64,000 bases of DNA from contig JAJHZJ010000061.1 in NCBI GenBank assembly GCA_023548195.1, positions 5,290,297 to 5,354,296 of the forward strand. The letters are read 5' to 3'. Position 1 is the stretch's first letter. The number at the start of each line of letters is the position of its first letter. A program made the translations under genes and the position numbers. This stretch comes from Bettongia penicillata ogilbyi. Taxonomy: Eukaryota > Chordata > Mammalia > Diprotodontia > Potoroidae. Shown in pieces: positions 37,092 to 47,838 of this stretch. The notes below the pieces were generated by a model. That model was given only the letters and a program-made list of their open reading frames with translations, was not told the DNA's origin and did not search any database.

Positions 37092-38620
37092 AACAGAGAC
37101 AGATTCCACCCCACCCCCAGCTCCCTGCTGCAACAAAAACTTTAAATTTACACCAGACCAAAAAGAAATATGAGAAACTACAACAAGTGACTACTTCCAG
37201 AACAGAGCTGTCCAAAAAGTCAGCAAGAAGCACATAGGCAACAGCAAAGAGGGCTGCCAGCAAAGTCAGTGTCAGTGCAGGCAAACAAGCCTGGAGCCTT
37301 CTAGTGCAACCATAGATCAGTCAGAGACATTGATAGCCAGCAAGACTCTATGTTTGGAAGAAGTAAAAGTGAAAAGTAACCCTGAGAAATTCCCAGGATG
37401 GTCAAAAAGATCCAGAGTATTCATGGAAAAGCAGGAAGCAGCAGCAATCAGTAAGTATAGTGTAGCAGTATTGGACAAGTATAACCCAGTCCCCAAGTAT
37501 AACCCAAAGTCCCCAGAATGTGGTCTTGAAATGCCATGGATAGCCCTAAAACCCCAGCACACTGAACTTCAAAGATGCAAAGGAGCTTAACCCTGGAAGG
37601 TAGAGGTCAGCAAGGAACCCACATCATTAGGTGAGATCAACAAGGGTCAATCAGCCATACCCAAAAGCACAGCAGGGGAGAGAGCCTGGTCCTGATACTG
37701 AACTCCAATTCAGGTACTAAAGCTGGAGAGATGATTAAACCAAAGAAGATACTACCTATATTAAAAAAAATTATTATAACTTTAGAGATACCCCAAAATC
37801 CAACATAGGAATAGGAAGTATTTTATAACAACTCAAAGCAGGGACTTAAAGGAAAGAAAGGATTGTCCACAAAGACTACATGAATATCTACAAGAAATAA
37901 AAGAAATTTTTAAAGTGAACTAACAGTTCTGAAGGAAAAATCTGAAGAGATAATAAATTTCTTAGAAAAGAAAGTGGCTTCTCTGAAAACTAGAACAGAC
38001 TAAACAGAAATCATCTATTGAATGAGAGCGAGAAATATTAGAACAAAATTAAAAGACTGAAAAATAGGAAAAAAGTGAGATTTTTATTTTTTTTTAACTA
38101 CCTTGAAAATAGGCCAAGGAAAGATAATTCTAAAATCAGTGGATATTTTGACAACTATGGTAAAAAACAAAATAAAGAACAATATCATACTTTCAAAAAT
38201 CACAAAACTACCCAGATTTATTTGCTAGCAAAGTAAAGAAAGAAAGGATCCACTAATTACCACCTAAAATTAAAGTCCCAGGAATATCATAGCCAAAATC
38301 CAAAGCTTCTATTTCAAAGAAAAAATGCTTCAAGCAGACAGAAAGAATTAAAGTACCAAAGAACCACATCATGAGAACACAAGACCTGGCAGCTTCAAGT
38401 ATAAAGAAGGGGAGCTCTTGGAATATTACATTACATAAGGCAAAAGATACAGGCTTACAAACTGAAAAGTTGAGTATATTCGTACAGGGGGAGGGGGAGG
38501 GGATGGACCTTTAATGGAATAAAGGACCTTTAATCATTTATGATTAAAAGTCAGAGCTGGGTAGAAACTCTGAAATGCAAACACCAGAGTCGAGAAACTT
38601 TGAAAGATAAATTTATTTTA
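37092..38620 (+). repeat. Old L1/HAL1-like remnant with ORF1 C-terminal domain
   Basis: In plus sense, 38230-38600 follows the ORF1 C-terminal order: 'aagtcccaggaatatcatagccaaa', 'gcttcaagcagacagaaagaa', 'acaagacctggcagcttc', 'ggagctcttggaatatt', 'acctttaat'. Upstream is an A-rich coiled-coil-like stretch and a 5' UTR-like part. Stops are frequent. Confidence 0.6.
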
Positions 38621-39480
38621 GTAATTAGAGGTGGCTGTATCATAACATAGTGCTGATCTACTGAGGAGAGAAGAAACAAGTGTTTCCTTAGAACTTTAAT
38701 GTACTCAAAGAGTATTGAGGGAATTAAATAAGTAATAGAGATGACCTGTGAGCAGACTAGCTCTGTTCTGCAAGTTTTAAACAAAAGACAGAGAAGTGAG
38801 GATAAAAAATATATATTAGTATAGAAAGGAGGAATAGCTGAGTAGAACCTATTACTTCTCAAAATTGGAGTGGATGAAAGTATACAAAGATGAAAGAAGG
38901 ATGGAGAGAATATGCACGAAATGAATCTTATTCTTATCTGAAATGGATAAAGGAGTCAAACACATGTACCCACAGTTTAGCATAGAAATGCACCAAATTC
39001 GAGAGGGAAACGACTGAGGGATAAGGAAGGGGATGGTTAAAGAGGGAATGAAAAACTGAGATCAAAACAAACTTCCTGATCCTAAAGGAAGACAAAAAGG
39101 AAAGAAAAGCAGAGACATACTGAGGAGTCAGATTCCTCTACATTTCAAGTAACTTCCAAAGTCTTTCTCTCTCTCTCTCTCTCTTCATGGTCCCAGGGAA
39201 AGTTTGAAACCTTTTTCAAAGAAAAAAGAGAAGAATGCCCCTCCTCCTCAAAGCTTTCATGCTAATTCCTTCCCTCATGCAGGCATGGAATGTCATGTCA
39301 GTATTTCCTTTAGTAATTCAGAGATTCTTCAAATGAGGGCATGAAACATGCCCTACCCTTGGCTGGAAACATGATTCTTAACATTCTGTGACTCCTTTTC
39401 TACCTCTTTGCCAGCATATCCATGAAAGTGGAAAAAAGACACATAGGACTAAGAGCTGTTTTGCACTCTTTACTGTTTCA
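38621..39480. other. Intronic DNA, no clear feature
   Basis: Purine-rich sequence, probably the tail of the old plus-strand LINE to about 39080, then a short (CT)n run at 39164-39185. No gene is supported. Confidence 0.35.
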
Positions 39481-39501
39481 TGGATCCGTATGGACAAGGA
39501 A

Positions 39502-39720
39502 TTAACGATCTAGGGGCCGGCCAGTCCACAAGTGATATGTGTCTCCATACTTAGCTAAGCTGATCCGCAGGAAGTAAATATAATCTGTCATCAGACCTGT
39601 ACTCCAACATTTTCCAGTATGGTAAAAATCTGCCAGAACCTGTCCTGGCATAGCCTTGAAGAACTCATGGTGACCTCTATAGCTTAACGAGAACACTTGA
39701 ATAGTTCCTTGACTGATACG
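39502..39720 (-). other. Unassigned open frame inside KLB intron
   Basis: A 64-codon frame that stays open upstream, ending at a stop at 39502-39504, same strand as KLB. Its composition is less AT-rich than the intron and the protein is not low-complexity (for example GHHEFFKAMPGQVLADF and ISLAKYGDTYHLW). I do not recognise it. It could be a relic of a retrocopy or transposon gene. No clear splice acceptor or polyA signal is visible. Confidence 0.3.
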
Positions 39721-39739
39721 TGCCCTTCTACAACTATCT

Positions 39740-39985
39740 TGTTAGGTGGAGCAGGGGATGGAACGCCAGGTCTAGAGTCAGGAAGACTCATCATTCTGAA
39801 TTCAAATCTGGCCTCAGATACTTACTAGCTATATGTCCCTAGGCAAGACATTTAACTTTGTTGACTTCAGTTTCCTCATCTATAAAACAGACTAGAGAAG
39901 GAAATGGCAAACCACTCCAGGGTCTTTACCAAGAAAACCCCAAATAGGGTCAGAACTTGGACATGATAGAAAAAAATGACTGAAC
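39740..39985 (+). repeat. tRNA-headed marsupial SINE with RTE-like body
   Basis: Full order is visible: degraded head, 'gaattcaaatctggcctcag', 'ctatatgtccctaggcaagac', 'cagtttcctcatctataaaa', 'gagaaggaaatggcaaacc', 'accaagaaaaccccaaat', 'agggtcagaacttggacatg', 'aaaaaaatgactgaac'. Same family as 2075-2336 in the opposite orientation. Confidence 0.88.
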
Positions 39986-40237
39986 TTCTAACAATCTAGA
40001 TTCCAGTGTTGAGAAACACTGAAATGATCTGCTAGATGTAAAGAGTAGTCACAGGGAATTGGTCATTTTTTTGCTTAGAATTAAGAGATTGTCTGGTTTC
40101 ACTTTGGGCACAATAAATACATCATTATAGTGTTCATATTTTTAGGATATGAGAATTTTAATATGCAAGCATCAATAGAATATTATATACCCATAACATA
40201 TAAAATCTGCTCTGACACTGTATTATGAAATTCTTAC

Positions 40238-41339
40238 CTTTTAAAGCTTCATTGACATAATTCTGTATATAATACATCCTCATCTCGTCTTGTATCACAC
40301 GTGGATCATCATCAATTCCATTAGCTATTATGTACACAGGGATGTCTCCGTACTTGGATTTAAACCAGTTAAGTACCTTGCGTAATCCCCAGGGAACCAC
40401 AGCCACCCTACTTGGTGAGTTCAGCCATGTGCTATCTGTCATTTCTTGTACTTCTAGATAGTCATTGTATTTCGCTGGATCCTCTTTTTCCCAGTCCACA
40501 AGGATAGTGGTGTAATGAGTTAAAGCAAGAAAATCAAATGATCCTTGGATTAGCTTTTTTTCACTTTCAGTGAAATACGGCAAAAAGAAATTGTTTCTTT
40601 GGTTCAGCCACTCTCTCATAACATGTGGATAGTCACCATTGCCAAAAATGGGTTCAGCAAGCCAGCCAATGTCAAATTCCAAGACTCTCTCAGCTACTTC
40701 TTTATCTTTTTGGGAAAAAGGGCATGCTGGTTCTACCCAATCAGCCTGTAAGGCTATTGATATTTTGCCTTTTTGAGATCTTCTAAAATGCTGATCATAC
40801 ATATGCCAAGCTTGTGCATGGGCCTTCAAAAGATTGTGCCCTGCATTATATGTCATATTCTGTATATGAGGTTCATTCATTGTAATCCAAAACTTAACAA
40901 ACTCGCCAAGTTCTTGAAAACACAGCCTAGCATATTCTTCAAAAGAATTGACAATTAGAGGGTTCTCCCAGGCTCCATGTTTGACTAAAGGAAGGGGAAG
41001 ACCTTGATGGTCAGGAGCAGGTTGCCATAATGCAACAACGGGTGTTATGTTGACACGGACAAGCTCACTTACAAAACATCGATAATAATGTAAGATTGTA
41101 TGATTGACTTGAGATTGGTTCCCCAAAGGAAGAATCTGGGCCCACTTCAGGGTGAAGTAAAAATGAGTTACGTGGATTTCCCGAAGCAGAGAAATCTGGA
41201 GCCTGATAGCAGCAAAGTCCACACAATGAGGCTTCCTTTTTGAAGTCACAACCCCATCAACTTTAATGAGCTTTTTACTCTGATGGATATCCCAGATATA
41301 AACATTTGGATCATTAAACTGGGAAGGAGTTGTATCTAC
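40238..41339 (-). CDS. KLB: KLB exon 4: KL2 pseudo-glycosidase domain
   Basis: This exon encodes 367 residues plus the first base of a split codon, from the KL1-KL2 linker into almost all of KL2. It starts in phase 0 after an acceptor AG at 41340-41341 and ends at a GTAAG donor. KL2 has the glycoside hydrolase family 1 fold. The acid/base motif is kept (FWITMNEPH), but the second, nucleophile motif reads YIIANGIDD, with Ala where active enzymes have Glu. Catalysis is therefore not expected, and this fits the family's role of binding the FGF C-terminal tail in the former active site. N-glycosylation sequons include [15 protein letters not shown] and QNMTY. Other landmarks are [38 protein letters not shown] and [11 protein letters not shown]. 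There is no stop or frameshift. GTG at 41247-41249 is an internal Val, not a start. Confidence 0.97.
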
Positions 41340-43734
41340 CTAAGAAGAATAAAGAAAACATTAGTTTTTCTTTTTACTGGACAGTCCTGGAAAATTCAGT
41401 AAGCATAGACAATTCATTAAGTAGAACAATGAATCATAAAAGAAAAGATGAGTTGAATATGCTTTAAAAAAAACCCCACTAAGAATGCTTCAAAATAGAA
41501 GAAGTAGGATTTTTCCTTGTCATCACATGTCTATTACACACACAGTTGCCACAAACAAGCATAAACTTCCAATCTGTAAGGTCATCTTAACATGAAAAAG
41601 AAAAAATAACAAGCTAAAAATAAGAAGTTGGAGGTATCTTCCAACTACAAAATTACAGAACACACACAAACAAAAAAAACCTGCTCAACTACAGAAGCAA
41701 CATATTGATTGAAATGTATCATTTAAAATAATAAAGCAGCAATGAGTTAGGTTTTTCAATGGTATGAGCCCATTTTAAGGGCCAGAATCAATGAACTTTG
41801 GAAAAAGAAATGTGTGTGTGTGTGTGTGTGTGTGTGTATGAACATAAACTTGTACTCCTTGTCACAAATATATGCTTATTCAAATGTCAACTGAAATATA
41901 TATTAAGATACTCTTAGCATTTATTGAATGATTACTGAGTGCACAGAAGTAAGGCAGGGTAATCAAAAAATATTAATGCAACGTTCAACTTTTGTAGCTC
42001 TACTGCCTTTTATTGGAGATTTGTGCCAATGCACAAAATTAATACATTGACAGAGCCATGGCTAGGCATTTTTGTGCATAGGGCAAGTACCTCAAAGCAA
42101 AAATGTAGCAAGCTGCACAAACTGTCTCCTCAGATGGAGGAGGGGGTGGGATGGAGAAAGGGGAGGGTGGCAGAACATTGCCACAGGGCTGGCAAGCAGG
42201 ACACTGGCTGAAGGGCACTAGAGTTCACTGTGTGGAAGTTAGAGAGGGAAGAGGCAAGAGCTCACTCTAGATTGCCATCTGATAGATTCCCATTTTAACT
42301 AATTATTTTATTACTAGCTACTAAAGGCTATTGTTTCTATACCTGGAAGGTGTACATGTACTGTCAGTACCCTCTAAATCTGGTTTCCTCTAAACTCAGC
42401 TCTAAGGAGAAAGCCCCACCCTAGTTACAGATTTACACACGGACCCCCAGTGATAGAGAAAAGTAGTTAAAATACCTGCTAAATAGAACACTCTAGTGCT
42501 ATACTGAGTTAAGCAAAACAATTTTATAGTGATTTAAAATAAAAAGTAAGAGCTAATTTTAAAAAAGCATCTTTGTGGCAACAATGATTTCTAAAAATTT
42601 TAAATATAAGTATCCAAAATGAACATGAATCATTAGAAAGCGAACATTAACAAAATGGCAAAACCAGGAAAACTATAGTCCTGTAAGCTAACTCTCCCCA
42701 AGAAATGTTAACTGCATGATACTTAACACTTTGCATTTTCCTCTGCCTCAAAATTTTCTTTAAAACTTAAAATAAAAAATCCTCATAGCTTTCAAGTGTC
42801 TTCGTTTGATCCGCTACCGCACCCTCATTCCAAAAGCAGGGGTCAGCCTAACTGCAGTTTCGAATGTGCAGTAAAGGTTCTGCTGAATTTTATAGGGCTG
42901 TTGAAAATCAGCTGTGGTTCTCTCCAGAGAGGTCAGTACTACACTTATAAAGCAAAGTAATAAAAAGCTGCATGTCAGAGGGAAATTGCTTTTCTGGAGA
43001 ATTGTCCCTGGTAGATTACTACGGCATGCACATCCCATAATACTGCAGGAATACTGTCAGAAGTATTTTTCCACTGTGATGCATCCACAAATCATACTTT
43101 CATGGCCTTGTGTCAGAAAAATGTTTGCATGCCCTTTTTGAAGGGAAAATATATAACTTGTGAATAACTTTTTGGTTAGCTTTTAAAAGAACCCTAAAAT
43201 GAGTAAAAATTTTATAAATTTATAAAAACTTACAAATGTGATTTACAAACGCAGCAGTCATATTTCTAATTTTAGTCTCAATAACAGCCAATATAGAAAA
43301 GAGGATTTTTAGGCTATTCTTTTTTCTTTTTTTGTTAAGTAATCCATCACATAAGATTTCTTCAATAACATATTTTTACAAAATATTTTAAAATTAGAAA
43401 TGGCATTAGGGTTCTGCAAATCTCCACCAAACATCAAGGAATTTGTAATGGATTGTTTAAGGGAAAACTAAACCAAGATATTAAATCTCAACTTCCATAC
43501 TTTTATTTTCCTCATAGAGCTCTGATACAGGATATAGTGGGTGGGGAAAAAAATGCCGCTTTCAGATTTGCTGAATAGAAATGGGAGAAATTTTTTGGCT
43601 TTGCCTCCAATATATGAGTAGTGCCATGCTTATATTCTGTACAAGAAATGCTTTAACTTGGGAATCAGTTCATCTGGGTACATTACAATGATTAACTGAA
43701 TTAATAGCCTAAGTAAACTGTGGACCTCTTATTG

Positions 43735-43796
43735 CTGATTACCTGGGCCTCAAGGCCCAGCGCTCTATCCACCATGCCACCCAGCTGCCTAGAAAG
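43735..43796 (-). repeat. SINE head fragment
   Basis: The minus strand reads 'ctaggcagctgggtggcatggtggatagagcgctgg', the tRNA-like head of the marsupial SINE, then loses similarity. Confidence 0.75.
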
Positions 43797-44184
43797 AAGT
43801 TCTTTATGTTACTGTCTTCTAAGATCATTTTAAAGAAATATACAAAGCTGTATTCTGTCTGGGTTTCTGTATGTTAAAAATCCAGACTTCGGTAGCTGCT
43901 GAAGAATAACTTTTTCCAAAATTTGAAAATGTTGCCTTTTTGCAAAGTGCTTCAGCCCTAATGATAATAAAGGCTAAATTTAAATGGAAAAATTCTGTAA
44001 AAATAACCTGCAATAAGAGCTACACGGTTTATTTAGCTAGGCTATCAGTTCACTTAAGCATAACTATGCACCTGGATGGATTGATTCCCAAATCATGGGA
44101 TGTAAGAGTGGCACTATTCATATATATTGGGGGCATGGACATTTCCTTGCAGTAACAAAAATTTCTCCCATTTCATTTTGGCAG

Positions 44185-44400
44185 ATCTTAAAGTAATTCA
44201 GATCTGGCCTCAGATACTTATTTACCAACTGTAGCACCCCAGGCACATCACTTAACCTCTGTTTGCCTCAGTTTCCTAAACTCTAAAATAGAGATAATAG
44301 CAGCACCTACCTTGCAGTTCTGTGAGAATCAAATGAGATAATATTTGTAACATGCTTAGCACAATACCTGGCACATGAGTGCTATATAAATGTTTCTTCC
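44185..44400 (+). repeat. MIR/Ther-1 CORE-SINE
   Basis: 'cccaggcacatcacttaacctctgtttgcctcagtttcc', 'cagcacctaccttgcagttctgtgagaatcaaatgagataat' and the L2-like tail 'gcttagcacaatacctggcac' are in the expected order. Confidence 0.88.
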
Positions 44401-44419
44401 CTAAACCACTTAAACCAGT

Positions 44420-44518
44420 TCACTTTCTCCTCCTCCTCTTCCTTCTTCTTCTTATCTTTCTCCCTCTTCCCCCTCGCTTCTTTCTTTTCCCTTTTCTTCT
44501 CTTCCTCCTCCTCCTCTA
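44420..44518. repeat. Pyrimidine tract
   Basis: A run of C/T triplets (CTC, CTT) with almost no purines over about 95 bases. Confidence 0.9.
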
Positions 44519-44639
44519 AAACAGAATATAAAGCCACCACTTAGTTCAGAAGAGACGGAGGGTTACTATCATCTTTGACAACTAGAGAGCTACAAAAGGT
44601 TAAGCTGTTCCCAGTTTCTTTAATTTATTTACTTATTTT

Positions 44640-44775
44640 GGTATATTTTTATGTATTTATGTAAATATATGTTTATATTTACGTAAATATATTTATGTAA
44701 ATATGTTTATATTTACGTAAATATATTTATGTAAATATGTTTATATTTACATAAATACGTATTTATATATTTACT
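44640..44775. repeat. 34-bp tandem repeat with TTTACGTAAA palindromes
   Basis: Units begin at 44672, 44706 and 44740, each 34 bp, with a decayed partial unit before. Each contains 'tatatttacgtaaatata' (last copy 'acataaat') and 'tttatgtaaatatg'. The array sits at the 3' end of the L1 fragment that follows in minus sense. Confidence 0.85.
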
Positions 44776-45485
44776 TATTATTTTATATTTTAAATTCCAA
44801 ACTGTCTACCTCCCTCCCTCCTCACCTTGCACTAGAGAAGGCCACCATTGAACATAGATACATACATGCACATATGTAAAACCATACTATGCACACTTCT
44901 ATTTATCACTTCTTTTGCCGGAGTTGGATAGCATCTTCCTTCATGAATCCTTTGTAGCTGATTTGAGTGTAGTACTCAACAAAACTTAATCACTCACATT
45001 CTTGAAGCAAAATTGCTATTACTGTACACAACATTTTCTTGGTTCTTCTCACTTCATTCTTCATTATTTCATGGAAAACTTTTCCATGTTTTTCTAAAAT
45101 CAACCAGCTCATCATTTCTTATAGTGCTGTAGTATTCCATCCAATCACATACCATAATTTGTTTAGCCATTGCACAATTGATGGGCATCCTCTCAATTTC
45201 TAATTCATTGCCACCACAAAGAGAGTTGCTATAAATATTTTAGAACATATAGCTTCTTTTCCTTTTTTCCTGGATCACCTTGGGAAACAGACCTGGTATT
45301 GCTGGGTTAAAAGGTTTTATAACTCTTTAGACATAATTCCAGATTGCTCTTCAAAATGGTTGGATCTGTTCACAGTTTCACCAACAGGGTATTAGTGTCC
45401 CAATTTTTCCACATCCCCTCCAACATTTGCCATTCTCTGCTCTCATTTTAGTCAATCTGATAGCTGTGAGATGATACCACAAAAT
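44776..45485 (-). repeat. L1 ORF2 3' fragment
   Basis: The reverse of L1 ORF2 C-terminal coding text: 'gtagtattccatccaatcacataccat', 'tttagccattgcacaattgatgggcatcc', 'agattgctcttcaaaatggttgg' and 'accaacagggtattagtgtccc'. Frames are broken. Confidence 0.8.
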
Positions 45486-46004
45486 TATCTTTATCCCTTA
45501 AGTTTAAAAGTGAACATATAGACTAAGCTTAATTTCATTTTCTCCTGTCTGCACTAGAAAAATCTAGCAAAAAATAATTACCAGGATCTGTATAGGTAAA
45601 TATTGGCCTTTCTGACTGTTGATGGAAGGATAAAGGCAGTATGATTACAAAACTGGCAACCTTCCACAAGTCTATGTAAAGAAAAAAAGCATATATATTT
45701 CAGTACACCAGAAGGCCTGGGGTTTCCCTAAGAGAGTCCTTCCACTGCCAACGACCAAGACCCTTCACCATTTAATAGTCTGGCTTCACATGTTGCTGTG
45801 GCCAAACAAATGGCAAGGAGCCTCCGCAAACTTAGCTTGGATGACTGACATACAGTTGGATATCTGCTTGATCTGTGGAAGGCACCTCTCCAGCTTGTTG
45901 GGCCATGCTAAGGCCTGTTATCCCCTGACACAGCCCTCAAAATCTCAGGGTGGTCTCACAATGAGGTATGAGGCAGGTAAAGAGAGAGCCGTTTATGTCA
46001 TAGT

Positions 46005-46172
46005 ACAGGCTCTTTACTGTTTTTGTGTCATGGACTAGCAATGTGGTGAAGCCATTCTCAGAATGCTGGATGACCACTTCTCAGAATCGTGTATTTTAAT
46101 GTATAAGGCAAAATACATAGAAATATCAAAGAAAGCAATTATATTGAAATGCAACTATTTAAAAAATTCTTT
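46005..46172 (+). repeat. hAT-type DNA transposon remnant, left part
   Basis: It matches 61385-61640: 'tgtcatgga', 'atgtggtgaagcc', 'taaggcaaaatacatag', 'caattatattgaaatgcaa'. An L1 fragment at 46173-46502 splits it; the text after 46514 ('ttaacaaaccccagattaagaa') looks like the remaining terminal part. Confidence 0.5.
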
Positions 46173-46502
46173 TCCTTCTCAATGGGTATGGGTAGGGAGA
46201 GAGGGGAGAGAAGTTGCAACTCAGAGCTTTAAAAACTAACATTAAAAATTCTCTCTACATGCAAATGGAAAATAAAATAATCAGGCAATGGCTTATAGAA
46301 ATCTATCTTGCCCAACAAGAAAACAGAGGGGAAGGGGATAAGGGAAGAGAAGGGTGTGATAGAAGGGAGGGCAGATTGGGAGAAGGGTAATCAGAATGCA
46401 CTATGCCTCAGGGTGGGTCGAGGGGAGAGATGGGAGAAAATTTGGAACTCAAAATCTTGTGGAAATGAATGTTGAAAACTAAAAATAAATTAATTAATTT
46501 TT
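46173..46502 (+). mobile_element. 5'-truncated L1/HAL1-like 3' end
   Basis: Same 3' UTR text as 26912-27263 ('tatagaaatctatcttgcccaacaagaaa' ... 'tttggaactcaaaatcttgtgg'), ending A-rich. AAAAATTCTTT is repeated at 46162-46172 and 46503-46513, the likely target-site duplication. Confidence 0.8.
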
Positions 46503-47014
46503 AAAAATTCTTTAAGTTAACAAACCCCAGATTAAGAATGTATCTGGGTAAAGGTGAAACACTAAAGACCTAATATGCAAAAAGCTGATTTTGCCTACCT
46601 GTTCATCATTTTATATTCTAGAAGTCAAAACAACAAATGGGACTAATATTGGATAGACAAGGAAAGCAGAAAAATTTGGGATAATAAGCAGAAATAAATA
46701 AAGTGGTAGGAGTAAGGCACCTGGGGGCTAATTGATAACAGACTTTTTAAAAGTGCTAAAATTTTGAAAAAATCATTTTTAAGTTCTAATACTAAAAAGG
46801 TTTAAATAAAGAAATATTTTATGAAGAAGTATTTATTTTTATTTGTAGCTATCTCTTTGGGGTTAGACAAGAATTCTTTCTACAAAGGTTATGAAAAAAT
46901 TTAATTTCTCCTGTTTCATAAAACTCTAAGAATTATACCCTTGAATTTCCAAATTTATGAAATTATTTTTGATATTCTATAGGACTACATAATAGGTGTA
47001 TTAAGCAACTACTC

Positions 47015-47100
47015 ATAGTCTAGAGTTGGAAAGGCCTTGAGAGTTTACTTAGTCCAACATCTACATTTTACAGATGAGGAACTTGAGGCCCAGAGTGTCA
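47015..47100 (+). repeat. MIR-related SINE fragment
   Basis: 'tagagttggaaaggccttgagag', 'tagtccaacatctacattttacagatgagg', 'ttgaggcccagag': the common 'outcome' block also seen in fuller form at 49685-49890. Confidence 0.6.
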
Positions 47101-47838
47101 TTATAATAATGACTTATTATAATGTGATTTTATGATAGCATGTTTATTATGATTTTTCCATAATAAATTTAAATGACCAGTGTATAGTTATGATATTTTA
47201 GTATTCTTTTGAATATTTCTTTCTTTCTAAAATGCCACTTTTGAGGCTCTGAAGTTGGTTAGAGGTACCTAAGATGCTAACTTCCTGTCTATAAATATTT
47301 AATTTCATGTTCCTCTTCTCTGATATTTCATACAAATCTAATTGCACAAATTCTCACCATTTCTAATGATTTTTACCCTAATTCAGTTTCTTCTGCCATG
47401 TTCCTCCTACCTCTCTGGCTATTCCTGAGTTTTTGTTTCCTGCTCCAGCAGATCCTACTTGTCTCAGGAGTTGAGAATTCTGTAGGGCTGGGGGACACAA
47501 GGAGAAAAATAGCAAGTTCCCTCCATGGCTCTTACCACTGTAACAGTATCTGAGAAGAAAAAGGACTGGATAGAGTTCCAAGAGCTTGTTACTGGTGCCA
47601 GGAAAACCACTGGCATGGGAAAACTAGGGGTGAATGAGCCCAGACATAGTATGGAGAAACAAGAATGATGACGCAACAGTTGGAGATGAATCACTGGCTA
47701 TGTAGTAGAAGAAGGAAAGTGTTAACAGATAGTAAAGGAGTAGGAGAAGTGAAAGGCAGGCTGAAGTTACAGTGTTTTGATACTGGATCTCCTCCCCACA
47801 AGCCTACTGTACTCTTCCACTTCTACCCTTAATGTCTT

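Larger units (their letters stand above)
31751..40237 (-). other. KLB: KLB intron between exon 4 and the last exon
   Basis: 8.5 kb, donor GTAAG at 40233-40237 and acceptor AG at 31751-31752, phase 1. It holds a SINE (32025-32345), decayed LINE pieces (34330-36240), an L2 (34975-35370), HAL1-like copy C (36307-37075), an older plus-strand ORF1 remnant (37092-38620), an unassigned open frame (39502-39696) and a SINE (39740-39985). Positions 32350-34300 show no recognised repeat except a small TA-rich stretch at 33670-33702 and an A-tailed LINE-like end at 33170-33285. Confidence 0.9.

Noticed and set aside
40773..40958. 61-codon plus-strand frame
   Set aside because: Antisense shadow of KLB exon 4.
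41247..41249. GTG as a start codon for the long frame in exon 4
   Set aside because: The frame stays open to the acceptor at 41340, and the upstream residues ([16 protein letters not shown]) match KLB; it is an internal Val.
44672..44773. Possible CRISPR-like repeat array
   Set aside because: Units are directly adjacent with no spacers, in a eukaryotic L1 context; it is an AT-rich tandem repeat.
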